A stretch of 47,316 nt of DNA from Flavobacteriales bacterium UBA3431 (GTDB lineage: Bacteria > Bacteroidota > Bacteroidia > Flavobacteriales > Schleiferiaceae). The translations under genes and the position numbers were made by a program. The notes beneath the pieces were generated by a model. The model was not told the DNA's origin. It did no database searches and saw only the letters and a program-made list of their open reading frames with translations. The stretch covers positions 28,120 through 75,435 of the forward strand of contig DFSS01000045.1 of NCBI GenBank assembly GCA_002381225.1, written 5' to 3'. Positions 8,467-15,712 of the stretch are shown in pieces (position 1 is the stretch's first letter; each line of letters opens with the position of its first letter).

Positions 8467-9818
8467 AAAAGCTATGTACCCTCAGCCTCCTGGCAGCCAG
8501 TGCGCTATTGAGCGCTCAGAATACCTTCAGGTACGAGGTGGAAATCCTCAGCACCCAAAACCGTCCGCACGAATGGGCCTGCGAACCCAGTGTGGCCGCT
8601 GATCCCAATAGCTTTCACGTCGTGGCGGGTTCCGTTTTGGACCAGGTCCACGCGAACGAATTCCCCTTGCTCTCAAAGAACTGGACACACTCCACCTTAA
8701 CCTCCAGCTATGGCGTGTATGGCGACCCCATTCTGCAGTATGACAATGCCGGACGGGTCTACTTCTTGCACCTGGCCAACCCCAGCGGGAAAGCCCATCA
8801 AGAAGGCGATTGGTTAGACCGCATTGTCATCCAGTGGAGCGACGACCATGGAAAGACGTGGAGCAACGGCAGCGGCATTGGCCATAACCCACCCAAAGAC
8901 CAAGACAAAGAGGGCATCTCCGTGGACCCCAACACGAACACCTTGCATGTTTCATGGACGGAATTTGACAAATACGGCGAAGCGGACCGCAGCCTCTACC
9001 GCTCCCGCATTCGCTATTCGCAGTCCGAAGACCGCGGCGTCACCTGGTCGCCCGCTATGACCATTTCCGCCCACGAAGGGGATTGCATCGACGACGATGA
9101 AACCACCGAAGGGGCCGTTCCGGCAGTAGACCCATTGGGCGGTGTCTCGGTTATTTGGAGCGTCAACGACACCTTGTGGTTCAACCGTTCGGACGACGAT
9201 GGCGCAGCCACGTGGTTTGAGCACGAGGTCGCTTTTGCATCACAGCGAGGAGGCTGGGCCCATGAAATTCCAGGCTTTGGACGTGCCAACGGCATGCCCA
9301 TCTCTATGTACGATCGCAGCGGTCGCTTGCACTTAGTCTTTGGCGAGCAAGACGGTGACAGCACATGGGTGGCCTACCAGTATTCGGACAACCGAGGCCG
9401 ATACTGGTCCCGAAAGCATATTCTTCCTCGACCTGAAGGGGTTGTGCACCATTTCATGCCCTGGTTTACAGTCGATACCGCCCGGGGCAATGCGCTCCAC
9501 ATCATTGCCTATGGGCAACAGGATACCGTGAATTGGACCACACAGGCCTACCACAGCGTGAGCACGGACGGGGGTGAAACCTGGGGTCACCACGCCCTAG
9601 CCGAGGCCTTTACACCCACGCCGGCATCGTTCTTTGGGGACTACAATGGCATCTCAGCAGGTCTCATGGGGGTACATATGGTTTGGACCCAGCAAGTCGA
9701 TGGGGTAAATAGCGTCTATCATGGTCAGTATTACGAGGTGGAGACCACTCGGGATCCCATTGAAACCCCAAAATCCGTTTCCAACGAATCCAAGAAGCGC
9801 AAAAAATCCAAGCGATGA
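8463..9818 (+). CDS. Secreted sialidase-superfamily (BNR/Asp-box) protein
   Basis: This 451-residue protein starts with a signal peptide (MKKLCTLSLLAASALLSAQ, probable cleavage near residue 18). Asp-boxes SDDHGKTW (about 125), SEDRGVTW (about 188), SDNRGRYW (about 308) and STDGGETW (about 367) mark a six-bladed sialidase-like propeller. The arginine triad of true sialidases cannot be assigned with confidence, so enzymatic activity is not claimed. The C-terminus is a lysine/arginine-rich tail (KKRKKSKR). No type IX sorting domain is seen. The start at 8463 overlaps the DUF192 stop (ATGA); the frame opens slightly earlier at 8451, but that would displace the signal peptide. Confidence 0.82.
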   Translation: MKKLCTLSLLAASALLSAQNTFRYEVEILSTQNRPHEWACEPSVAADPNSFHVVAGSVLDQVHANEFPLLSKNWTHSTLTSSYGVYGDPILQYDNAGRVYFLHLANPSGKAHQEGDWLDRIVIQWSDDHGKTWSNGSGIGHNPPKDQDKEGISVDPNTNTLHVSWTEFDKYGEADRSLYRSRIRYSQSEDRGVTWSPAMTISAHEGDCIDDDETTEGAVPAVDPLGGVSVIWSVNDTLWFNRSDDDGAATWFEHEVAFASQRGGWAHEIPGFGRANGMPISMYDRSGRLHLVFGEQDGDSTWVAYQYSDNRGRYWSRKHILPRPEGVVHHFMPWFTVDTARGNALHIIAYGQQDTVNWTTQAYHSVSTDGGETWGHHALAEAFTPTPASFFGDYNGISAGLMGVHMVWTQQVDGVNSVYHGQYYEVETTRDPIETPKSVSNESKKRKKSKR

Positions 9819-10519
9819 GCCTCAACCTCTTGCTGGCGTCGACCTCGACGATTCACGGAAAGCCTTATTTAAGCTACTACAAGGAAGCTTGGACGGCGCA
9901 CTTCGCTGAAGGCTCAGGCCCCGTCCTGTTTGTACCCTACGCCCGACCTGGTGGCATGAGTTGGGACGACTATACGGCCTTTGCCACGCAAGCCTTTGAA
10001 GCAGAAGGCATCCCCATGCGAGGCATTCATACCTACGCTTCCCCGCACGAAGCATTGGTCGATGCACGCGGCATTTTTATTGGGGGCGGCAACACCTTTG
10101 TACTTCTGAAAACGCTCATCGAATCGGGCGCCTTTGCGGCCATAGACAAAGCCGTTCGTTCTGGCATGCCATACATGGGTTCCAGCGCAGGAAGCAATGT
10201 CGCGGGCCTCACCGTGGGCACGACCAACGATATGCCCATCGTTTACCCGCCCCAGTTTGAGGCCTTCGGTTGGATTCCTTTTAACCTCAACCCCCACTAC
10301 TTGGACCCCGTGGACGGCTCCAAGCACATGGGCGAAACCCGGGAAACGCGAATCAAGGAGTTCCATGAATTCAATAGCCAACCCGTAATTGGATTGCGAG
10401 AGGGTTCGTGGCTGGACGTTCGCGGAACCAACATCGCCCTGAACGGCCCGCTCACAGCACGGGTATTCCAAGCCGGAAAAGCCCCACTGGAAGTCGGCTC
10501 AGGCCCGCTTTCCCTCTGA
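9815..10519 (+). CDS. pepE: Dipeptidase E (peptidase S51 family)
   Basis: This 234-residue cytoplasmic serine peptidase hydrolyses dipeptides with N-terminal aspartate. The catalytic residues of Salmonella PepE (Ser120, Asp135, His157) have counterparts all shifted by +4: Ser124 in the nucleophile elbow GSSAGSN, Asp139 in TNDMPIV and His161 in NPHYLDP. IFIGGGNTFVLL is also family-typical. It overlaps the sialidase-like gene by 4 nt (ATGA) and is last in its run, because gpmI has its own promoter box 20 nt downstream. It likely recycles Asp-X dipeptides. Confidence 0.93.
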   Translation: MSLNLLLASTSTIHGKPYLSYYKEAWTAHFAEGSGPVLFVPYARPGGMSWDDYTAFATQAFEAEGIPMRGIHTYASPHEALVDARGIFIGGGNTFVLLKTLIESGAFAAIDKAVRSGMPYMGSSAGSNVAGLTVGTTNDMPIVYPPQFEAFGWIPFNLNPHYLDPVDGSKHMGETRETRIKEFHEFNSQPVIGLREGSWLDVRGTNIALNGPLTARVFQAGKAPLEVGSGPLSL

Positions 10520-10538
10520 CAAAGCCGCGTAAATTCGG

Positions 10539-10546
10539 TACCTTTG
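10539..10546 (+). promoter_or_regulatory. -7 box of gpmI (TACCTTTG)
   Basis: An exact TAnnTTTG match ends 4 nt before the GTG start of gpmI at 10551, predicting a leaderless or near-leaderless transcript that begins at or just before a GTG codon. A -33 box is not evident. Confidence 0.6.
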
Positions 10547-10550
10547 TCCT

Positions 10551-12065
10551 GTGACTACCCCCAACCGTAAAGCTGCGCTGATCATCCTGGATGGATGGGG
10601 CATTGCGGCCAATCCCGCCGTTTCCGCCATCGATCAAGGCCGCACTCCTTTCGTGGATAGTTTGTCGGCCTACCCCACTTCTCAACTGCAGGCTTCAGGC
10701 CGGGCCGTGGGTCTTCCTGATGGGCAAATGGGCAACTCTGAGGTCGGCCATATGAATTTGGGTGCTGGGCGAATTGTCTACCAAGATTTGGTGAAAATCG
10801 ACTTGGCCATCGAAGAACGTAGTTTGCTTCAAAATACCGTCTTCACAGACCTCTTGGCGACCGCCCAGGGGAAGAAACTGCATGTGCTGGGCCTCGTCAG
10901 CGACGGAGGTGTCCACAGCCATATTGCCCACCTCAAGGGCCTCTTGAGCCTATTTCACGAGGCAGGCCTCAAAAATGTGGTCCTGCACGCCTTCACCGAC
11001 GGCCGCGACTGCGATCCCCAAAGTGGTGCGGGCTTCCTCGCTGACGTGGAAGCGCACATGGCCCAGACAACGGGCCGAATCGCCAGCATCACGGGCCGCT
11101 ACTTCGCCATGGACCGCGACAAGCGCTGGGAACGCGTAAAGAGAGCCTACGATGCCTTGGTGCACGGAACCGGCCAAGTATGGAACGGATCCGCTTCGGA
11201 TGCCGTGAAAGCCTCCTATGCAGCAGGCGTAACAGATGAGTTCTTAGAGCCCGTTATCCTCACTGATGACCGCATTCAAGATGGGGATGTTGTCCTTTTC
11301 TTCAACTACCGCACCGACCGCGGCCGCGAATTAACGCACGTACTTAGCCAAGAGGCCATGCCGGAATTCCAGATGGCACCTCTAACCACGCACTACTATA
11401 CGCTGACCAACTACGACAAAACGTTCAAGAACATTCAAGTCATTTTTGAGAAGGACAACTTGAGCGATACGATGGGGGAAGTTTTGGAGCGTGCAGGCAA
11501 GCGCCAAATTCGCATCGCCGAGACCGAAAAATACCCGCACGTAACCTTCTTTTTCAGCGGCGGCCGCGAGGAGCCCTACGAGGGCGAAAAGCGTCTCCTC
11601 TGCCCCTCTCCTAAGGTGGCCACCTACGATTTGAAGCCCGAGATGTCGGCGTTTGACATTCGGGACGCCATTCTCCCGGAATTGGAAGCTGAATCCGCCG
11701 ATTTTATCTGCCTCAACTTCGCCAACCCCGACATGGTCGGACACACGGGAAGCATGGAAGCCGCTATCATCGCGGTGGAAACCGTTGACCAGTGCACACG
11801 CGCCATCGTCGAGAAAGGCCTAGCGCACGGCTACAGCTTCTTCATTCTGGCAGACCACGGCAATGCCGACTGCATGAAAAATCCAGACGGCAGCCCCCAC
11901 ACCGCCCACACCACGCAACCTGTCCCCTTCCACTTGGTAAGCCCCGATGGATATCAGGCGGTAACTTTGGCCGACGGGGTGCTCGGTGACGTGGCGCCAA
12001 CGATTTTGGCTTGGATGGGCGTGGAACAACCCGAAGCCATGACGGGAAAAAGCTTGCTTGGATGA
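10551..12065 (+). CDS. gpmI: 2,3-bisphosphoglycerate-independent phosphoglycerate mutase
   Basis: This 504-residue glycolytic/gluconeogenic enzyme of the alkaline phosphatase superfamily interconverts 3- and 2-phosphoglycerate using two Mn ions. Asp14 in LDGWG and the phosphoserine nucleophile Ser63 in GNSEVGHMN are in place, as are TDGRDCDP, GRYFAMDRD, NYRTDR and LADHGNAD. The start is GTG at 10551, four bases after a -7 box, and no ATG precedes the conserved KAALIILDGWG. It overlaps map by 4 nt. Enolase, the next glycolytic step, is also in this window at 19193-20473 on the other strand. Confidence 0.96.
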   Translation: MTTPNRKAALIILDGWGIAANPAVSAIDQGRTPFVDSLSAYPTSQLQASGRAVGLPDGQMGNSEVGHMNLGAGRIVYQDLVKIDLAIEERSLLQNTVFTDLLATAQGKKLHVLGLVSDGGVHSHIAHLKGLLSLFHEAGLKNVVLHAFTDGRDCDPQSGAGFLADVEAHMAQTTGRIASITGRYFAMDRDKRWERVKRAYDALVHGTGQVWNGSASDAVKASYAAGVTDEFLEPVILTDDRIQDGDVVLFFNYRTDRGRELTHVLSQEAMPEFQMAPLTTHYYTLTNYDKTFKNIQVIFEKDNLSDTMGEVLERAGKRQIRIAETEKYPHVTFFFSGGREEPYEGEKRLLCPSPKVATYDLKPEMSAFDIRDAILPELEAESADFICLNFANPDMVGHTGSMEAAIIAVETVDQCTRAIVEKGLAHGYSFFILADHGNADCMKNPDGSPHTAHTTQPVPFHLVSPDGYQAVTLADGVLGDVAPTILAWMGVEQPEAMTGKSLLG

Positions 12066-12859
12066 TTGTACTGAAGAACGCAGAAGAAATCGAGCGCATG
12101 CGGGTCAGCGCCCAAATGGTCTCCAAGACCCTGGGCATGCTCGCATCAGAGGTCAAGCCGGGCGTGACCCCCTTGCGCCTGGATCAGCTCGCCGAAGCAT
12201 TCATCCGCGACATGGGGGGTGTTCCGGGCTTTCTAGGTATGTACGGCTTCCCCAACAGCCTTTGCACCTCACTCAACGAGCAAGTGGTTCACGGCATCCC
12301 GAACGACCGTCCCTTGGAGGAAGGGGACATCATTTCCATTGACTGCGGCGTCCTCTACGATGAATACTATGGCGATCACGCCTACACCTTTGAAGTAGGT
12401 GAGGTGGCGCCTGAAACCAAGCAGCTCCTTGAGGTCACCAAAGCTTCGCTGTACATCGGCATTGAAGCGATGAAACGCGGCAACCGTGTCGGAGATATCG
12501 GTTATGCCATTCAACGCCATTGTGAGAGCCATGGCTATGGGGTCGTGCGTGAGCTCGTCGGTCATGGCCTGGGTAAAAAGTTGCACGAAGACCCCCAAGT
12601 GCCCAACTACGGGAAGCGAGGAAGCGGCAAGCTGCTGCAAGACGGCATGGTCCTCGCCATTGAGCCCATGATCAACCTCGGAACCCACCGCGTCCGCCAA
12701 CTCAACGACGGATGGTCGATCATCACGGGCGACAAAAAGCCCTCCGCCCACTTTGAGCACGATGTGGCTCTGGTGGACGGGCGTCCCGTGGTCTTGAGCA
12801 CCTTTGATTATATCTATGAAGCCTTGGGCCTGCCCAAGAATGATCCCGTATTTGTATGA
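12062..12859 (+). CDS. map: Methionine aminopeptidase, type I
   Basis: This 265-residue metalloprotease removes the initiator methionine from nascent proteins. All five metal ligands of the pita-bread fold are visible: Asp94 (SIDCG), Asp105 (GDHAYTF), His168 (GHGLG), Glu201 (IEPM) and Glu232 (FEHD). The substrate-site His78 (VHGIP) is also present. It has no N-terminal zinc-finger extension. The start ATG at 12062 overlaps the gpmI stop (ATGA), and the stop overlaps the next gene in the same way. The frame extends back to 12011, but that would lie inside gpmI. Confidence 0.95.
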   Translation: MIVLKNAEEIERMRVSAQMVSKTLGMLASEVKPGVTPLRLDQLAEAFIRDMGGVPGFLGMYGFPNSLCTSLNEQVVHGIPNDRPLEEGDIISIDCGVLYDEYYGDHAYTFEVGEVAPETKQLLEVTKASLYIGIEAMKRGNRVGDIGYAIQRHCESHGYGVVRELVGHGLGKKLHEDPQVPNYGKRGSGKLLQDGMVLAIEPMINLGTHRVRQLNDGWSIITGDKKPSAHFEHDVALVDGRPVVLSTFDYIYEALGLPKNDPVFV

Positions 12860-13620
12860 TACGCTGGGCCCTGAAATACATCCCCCGTCCTTGGTTAATC
12901 CGAATGAGCGCCCTCGTTCGTGTCTTGGGCCCTCTGCTCTACGCGGGTTCCCGATTTACGGACCCCATTGACGGCCGCAGCTACCGAAAGTTCCTCCCAT
13001 ATGGCTACGGTGGACGAATCCGTGAAAACGCATTGAGCCCCGGCACCAACTCGCTGGAACGCCACCGCCTCCTCTACCTCTACCTGCAACGCTACACGGA
13101 GTTCTTCACCGCTCCACTCACCGTCCTGCACATCGCTCCAGAGCAATGCTTTCACCAGCGCTTTAAGACGCAACCCAACCTACAGGTTTTAACTGCGGAC
13201 ATCGAGTCCCCCTTGGCGGATATGCACTTTGATTTGCACCAGATTCCTCTGGAAGACAATCGCTTTGACGTCATCTTTTGCAACCACGTACTGGAGCATG
13301 TGACGGACGACGCCCAGTGCTTGCGTGAACTATACCGCGTCATGAAACCTGGCGGATGGGGCATCTTCCAAGTGCCCTGGGTACCTGGTATCGCGGTGAC
13401 CGACGAGGATCCCAGCATCACGGACCCGGCCGAACGTGAGCGCCGCTTCCTTCAATACGACCACGTGCGCCTCTACGGAGAGGACTATCCCCAGCGCCTC
13501 ACCGCGGCCGGATTCACCGTGGAAAAAGTGGAGCTCTTCAAAACGCTCCCCCAAGATGAAGTAGAACGCTACCGCCTCCCGTCTGACGAGCCGCTCTATG
13601 TGTGCCGCAAACAAGCCTAG
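12856..13620 (+). CDS. Class I SAM-dependent methyltransferase
   Basis: This 254-residue protein has a Methyltransf_11-type Rossmann core from about residue 90 (VLHIAPE, ADIESPLADM, FDVIFCNHVLEHV, LYRVMKPGGWG). The substrate is unknown. The N-terminal part carries the family pattern FLPYG...SLERHRLLYLYL, which in many relatives is framed by two CxxC pairs. Here those positions read Asp36-Pro-Ile-Asp39 and Ser61-Pro-Gly-Thr64, so the zinc ribbon seems lost. The first ~30 residues are hydrophobic and basic and could touch the membrane. It overlaps map by 4 nt and ends the gpmI-map run; a terminator follows after ~80 nt. Confidence 0.85.
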   Translation: MIRWALKYIPRPWLIRMSALVRVLGPLLYAGSRFTDPIDGRSYRKFLPYGYGGRIRENALSPGTNSLERHRLLYLYLQRYTEFFTAPLTVLHIAPEQCFHQRFKTQPNLQVLTADIESPLADMHFDLHQIPLEDNRFDVIFCNHVLEHVTDDAQCLRELYRVMKPGGWGIFQVPWVPGIAVTDEDPSITDPAERERRFLQYDHVRLYGEDYPQRLTAAGFTVEKVELFKTLPQDEVERYRLPSDEPLYVCRKQA

Positions 13621-13697
13621 GGCACGCATCCCGCACGACTCCAACGCCCAAAGTCAACCAACTTCCGAGCGCTGCTCATTTCAAACTATGTAGGCAT

Positions 13698-13726
13698 AAA
13701 AAAAGCCGCCCTGATGAGGCGGCTTT
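13698..13726. terminator. Bidirectional intrinsic terminator
   Basis: A 9-bp stem, AAAGCCGCC paired with GGCGGCTTT, has a 7-nt loop. A seven-A run on the left gives a strong U tract on minus-strand transcripts, and a T-rich stretch lies on the right. It separates the convergent methyltransferase and CdsZ-like genes. Confidence 0.8.
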
Positions 13727-13746
13727 ATATTTATTGGAAAAAAGGC

Positions 13747-14544
13747 TTAGGCCATAGCGGCCAATTCGGCAGCCATTTTCTCTTCCTCTTCGCGCGCCAG
13801 GGTTGGATCCACCAGGATACGACCAGAGTGCTCGTCAATCATGATTTTTTTGCGCTGGGCAATTTCCATTTGGCGCTGGGGAGGGATGGTGAAGTACGAA
13901 CCCGCAGAGGCGCCACGCTCAATGCTCACCACAGCCAAGCCGTTGTTTACTTTGCCGCGAATACGCTGGTATGCGCCAAGCAAACGCTCGTCACCCAAGT
14001 TTTCTGAAAGGGAAACAGAACGCTCCAACAGGATGGCCTCTTCCTTCTCCGTTTCTTTGATGATGGACTCCAGCTCCCCTTGTTTAAACTCCAGGTGACT
14101 CTTGCGCTCAGCCAATTTTTCTTCCACCGAAGCGAGGACAGAACCACGGGTCTCTACGGTCACCTCGAACTCGCGAATATGCTTCTCGGCCAATTGGATT
14201 TCCAACTCTTGGAATTCAATTTCTTTCGCAATCGCATCAAACTCGCGGTTGTTCCGCACGTTCTTTTGCTGCTCTTCGTATTTGCTAATTTTCTCTTGGC
14301 AACCTTTGATCAATTGCTTGTGCCCTTTGATTTCAGTTTTTGCCGAGGTGACTTCCTCTTGAATGCGCGCCAAACGCGTTTCCAATCCGGTAATTTCATC
14401 CTCCAGGTCTTGAACCTCCAAGGGCAATTCTCCGCGCAAGCTGCGGATCTCGTCAATGCGACGATCCACGATTTGCAGGTTGTACAAAGCGCGAAGTTTA
14501 TCTTCTACGGTAGCGGGAGCTGCGGTGCTAGTCTTTTTAGCCAT
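13747..14544 (-). CDS. CdsZ/C4-type zinc-ribbon family protein lacking its cysteines
   Basis: This 265-residue protein has a long antiparallel coiled coil (about residues 12-185) and a C-terminal segment homologous to the zf-RING_7/C4 zinc-ribbon tail. The tail context is intact (VNNGLAVVSIERGASAGS, IPPQRQMEI, RKKIMIDEHSGRILVDP). At the four expected zinc-ligand positions, however, it has Ser213, Ser216, Asp237 and Ser240, with x2 spacing preserved. It therefore probably folds without zinc. The family has been linked to ribosome/tRNA-related or phage-related functions, but no specific role can be assigned. The gene starts one nucleotide after the stop of the Nif3-family gene, an arrangement often seen for these two families. 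Confidence 0.85.
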   Translation of the reverse strand: MAKKTSTAAPATVEDKLRALYNLQIVDRRIDEIRSLRGELPLEVQDLEDEITGLETRLARIQEEVTSAKTEIKGHKQLIKGCQEKISKYEEQQKNVRNNREFDAIAKEIEFQELEIQLAEKHIREFEVTVETRGSVLASVEEKLAERKSHLEFKQGELESIIKETEKEEAILLERSVSLSENLGDERLLGAYQRIRGKVNNGLAVVSIERGASAGSYFTIPPQRQMEIAQRKKIMIDEHSGRILVDPTLAREEEEKMAAELAAMA

Positions 14545-14545
14545 A

Positions 14546-15643
14546 TCAAACAGTGATCATGGGGTTGGTTAACGACGTGGTCGTAAGGACGGCAAAATTA
14601 GGGAATTTCCGCCGAATGTAATCGGCTAATAATTGGATGGTATGCTGCTCACTTTCCCAATGTCCGACATCCATCATAACCAAGGCGTTTTTGGCCTCAA
14701 AATACCGGTGGTAGGTGATGTCCGCCGTGATGAACACATCGGCCTTAGCGGCGATTGCACGGGGCAGCAAGTCCACTCCAGCCCCCCCGCAAAGGGCGAT
14801 ACGCTGGACCATGGGACGCACGCGGGGACTGTGACGCAGTGCGCGCACACCCAGTACGGCTTTTACGTGGGCCACAAATTCATCCCAAGGCATCGGATTT
14901 GCCAGTTGGCCCACCACCCCATAGCCCACATCGGACCGGCTGTTTTCCAGTGCGATCCAGCTATGGGCCACCACTTCGTAGGGATGTGCATTCTCCATGG
15001 CCTGCTGCACAGCCGCCCGCTTTTCCTTCGATACGACAAAGTGCTGCTGAACCTCCTGTACCGTGCTGCGCTCCCCGATCACCCCTTCGCTGGGATTTGC
15101 TCCCGTCAAAGGGCGAAACGTGCCCGTGCCGGACACCGAAAAATGGCATGCATCGTAGGCCCCGATTCGGCCCGCACCCGCTGCGAAAAGCGCCTCAGAT
15201 AGTTGCTCTGCCGCGTCGGAAGGGGTATGGACGTGCAGTGCGTACAACAGCGAAGTACGCGGCTCCAAAATGCGCAGGTCCTGCACCCCCAATGCCGTAC
15301 CTAAGGCATGACTCACGCCCCCTTCAATACTATCCACATTGGTATGGGCCGCATACAGGGCCACTCCATGCTGAAGTGCGGCCATCACGCACCGCTCCAC
15401 CTCAGTTCGGCCCGTTAAACGCTTAAGCCCTTTGAAAATAATGGGATGGTGGGTCAAAACGACATTGCAGCCCTTTTCAACCGCTTCTAAAATAACCTCC
15501 TCCGTGACGTCGAGTGCCACGAGGACCCCTGTTACCGCCATCGACGGGTCGCCGACAAGGAGCCCAGCATTGTCGTAGTCGGCTTGAAATTCCAACGGCG
15601 CCCATGATTCCAAGGCGTCGCAAAGGGTTTGGCATGTAATCAT
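14546..15643 (-). CDS. Nif3-like dinuclear metal-centre hexameric protein (GCH1_1/YqfO type)
   Basis: This 365-residue protein belongs to the Nif3/YqfO family, whose members form a toroidal hexamer with a two-metal site. Metal-binding motifs are LTHHPIIFKG (about residues 63-72), AHTNVD (about 99-104) and the C-terminal DVGHWESEQ. A PII-like insert of ~100 residues between the two halves (about 130-240) marks the long YqfO form. The cellular function is unsettled; older annotations as GTP cyclohydrolase are not supported. It is followed one nucleotide later by the CdsZ-like gene. Confidence 0.9.
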   Translation of the reverse strand: MITCQTLCDALESWAPLEFQADYDNAGLLVGDPSMAVTGVLVALDVTEEVILEAVEKGCNVVLTHHPIIFKGLKRLTGRTEVERCVMAALQHGVALYAAHTNVDSIEGGVSHALGTALGVQDLRILEPRTSLLYALHVHTPSDAAEQLSEALFAAGAGRIGAYDACHFSVSGTGTFRPLTGANPSEGVIGERSTVQEVQQHFVVSKEKRAAVQQAMENAHPYEVVAHSWIALENSRSDVGYGVVGQLANPMPWDEFVAHVKAVLGVRALRHSPRVRPMVQRIALCGGAGVDLLPRAIAAKADVFITADITYHRYFEAKNALVMMDVGHWESEQHTIQLLADYIRRKFPNFAVLTTTSLTNPMITV

Positions 15644-15647
15644 GGCT

Positions 15648-15655
15648 TGAAGATA
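15648..15655 (-). promoter_or_regulatory. -7 box candidate of the Nif3-like gene
   Basis: TATCTTCA on the minus strand is a near match to TAnnTTTG, 4 nt before the ATG at 15643. It directly abuts the U tract of the rpsA terminator, leaving almost no space for any -33 element other than the terminator stem itself. Confidence 0.4.
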
Positions 15656-15687
15656 AAAAAAGGGCCACCCTTTTGGGGCAGCCCTTT
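15655..15687 (-). terminator. Intrinsic terminator of rpsA
   Basis: In the minus direction the outer stem AAAGGGC/GCCCTTT encloses an inner CCCC/GGG-type helix and is followed by a run of seven T. It lies 26 nt beyond the rpsA stop codon and immediately before the Nif3-like promoter. Confidence 0.75.
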
Positions 15688-15712
15688 GGTTTATTCGGTC
15701 AAACGGAGACGA

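Noticed and set aside
13621..13746. Gap between methyltransferase and CdsZ-like genes searched for small genes or RNAs
   Set aside because: Only the bidirectional terminator was found; no open frame with a plausible start and no structured RNA beyond the terminator.
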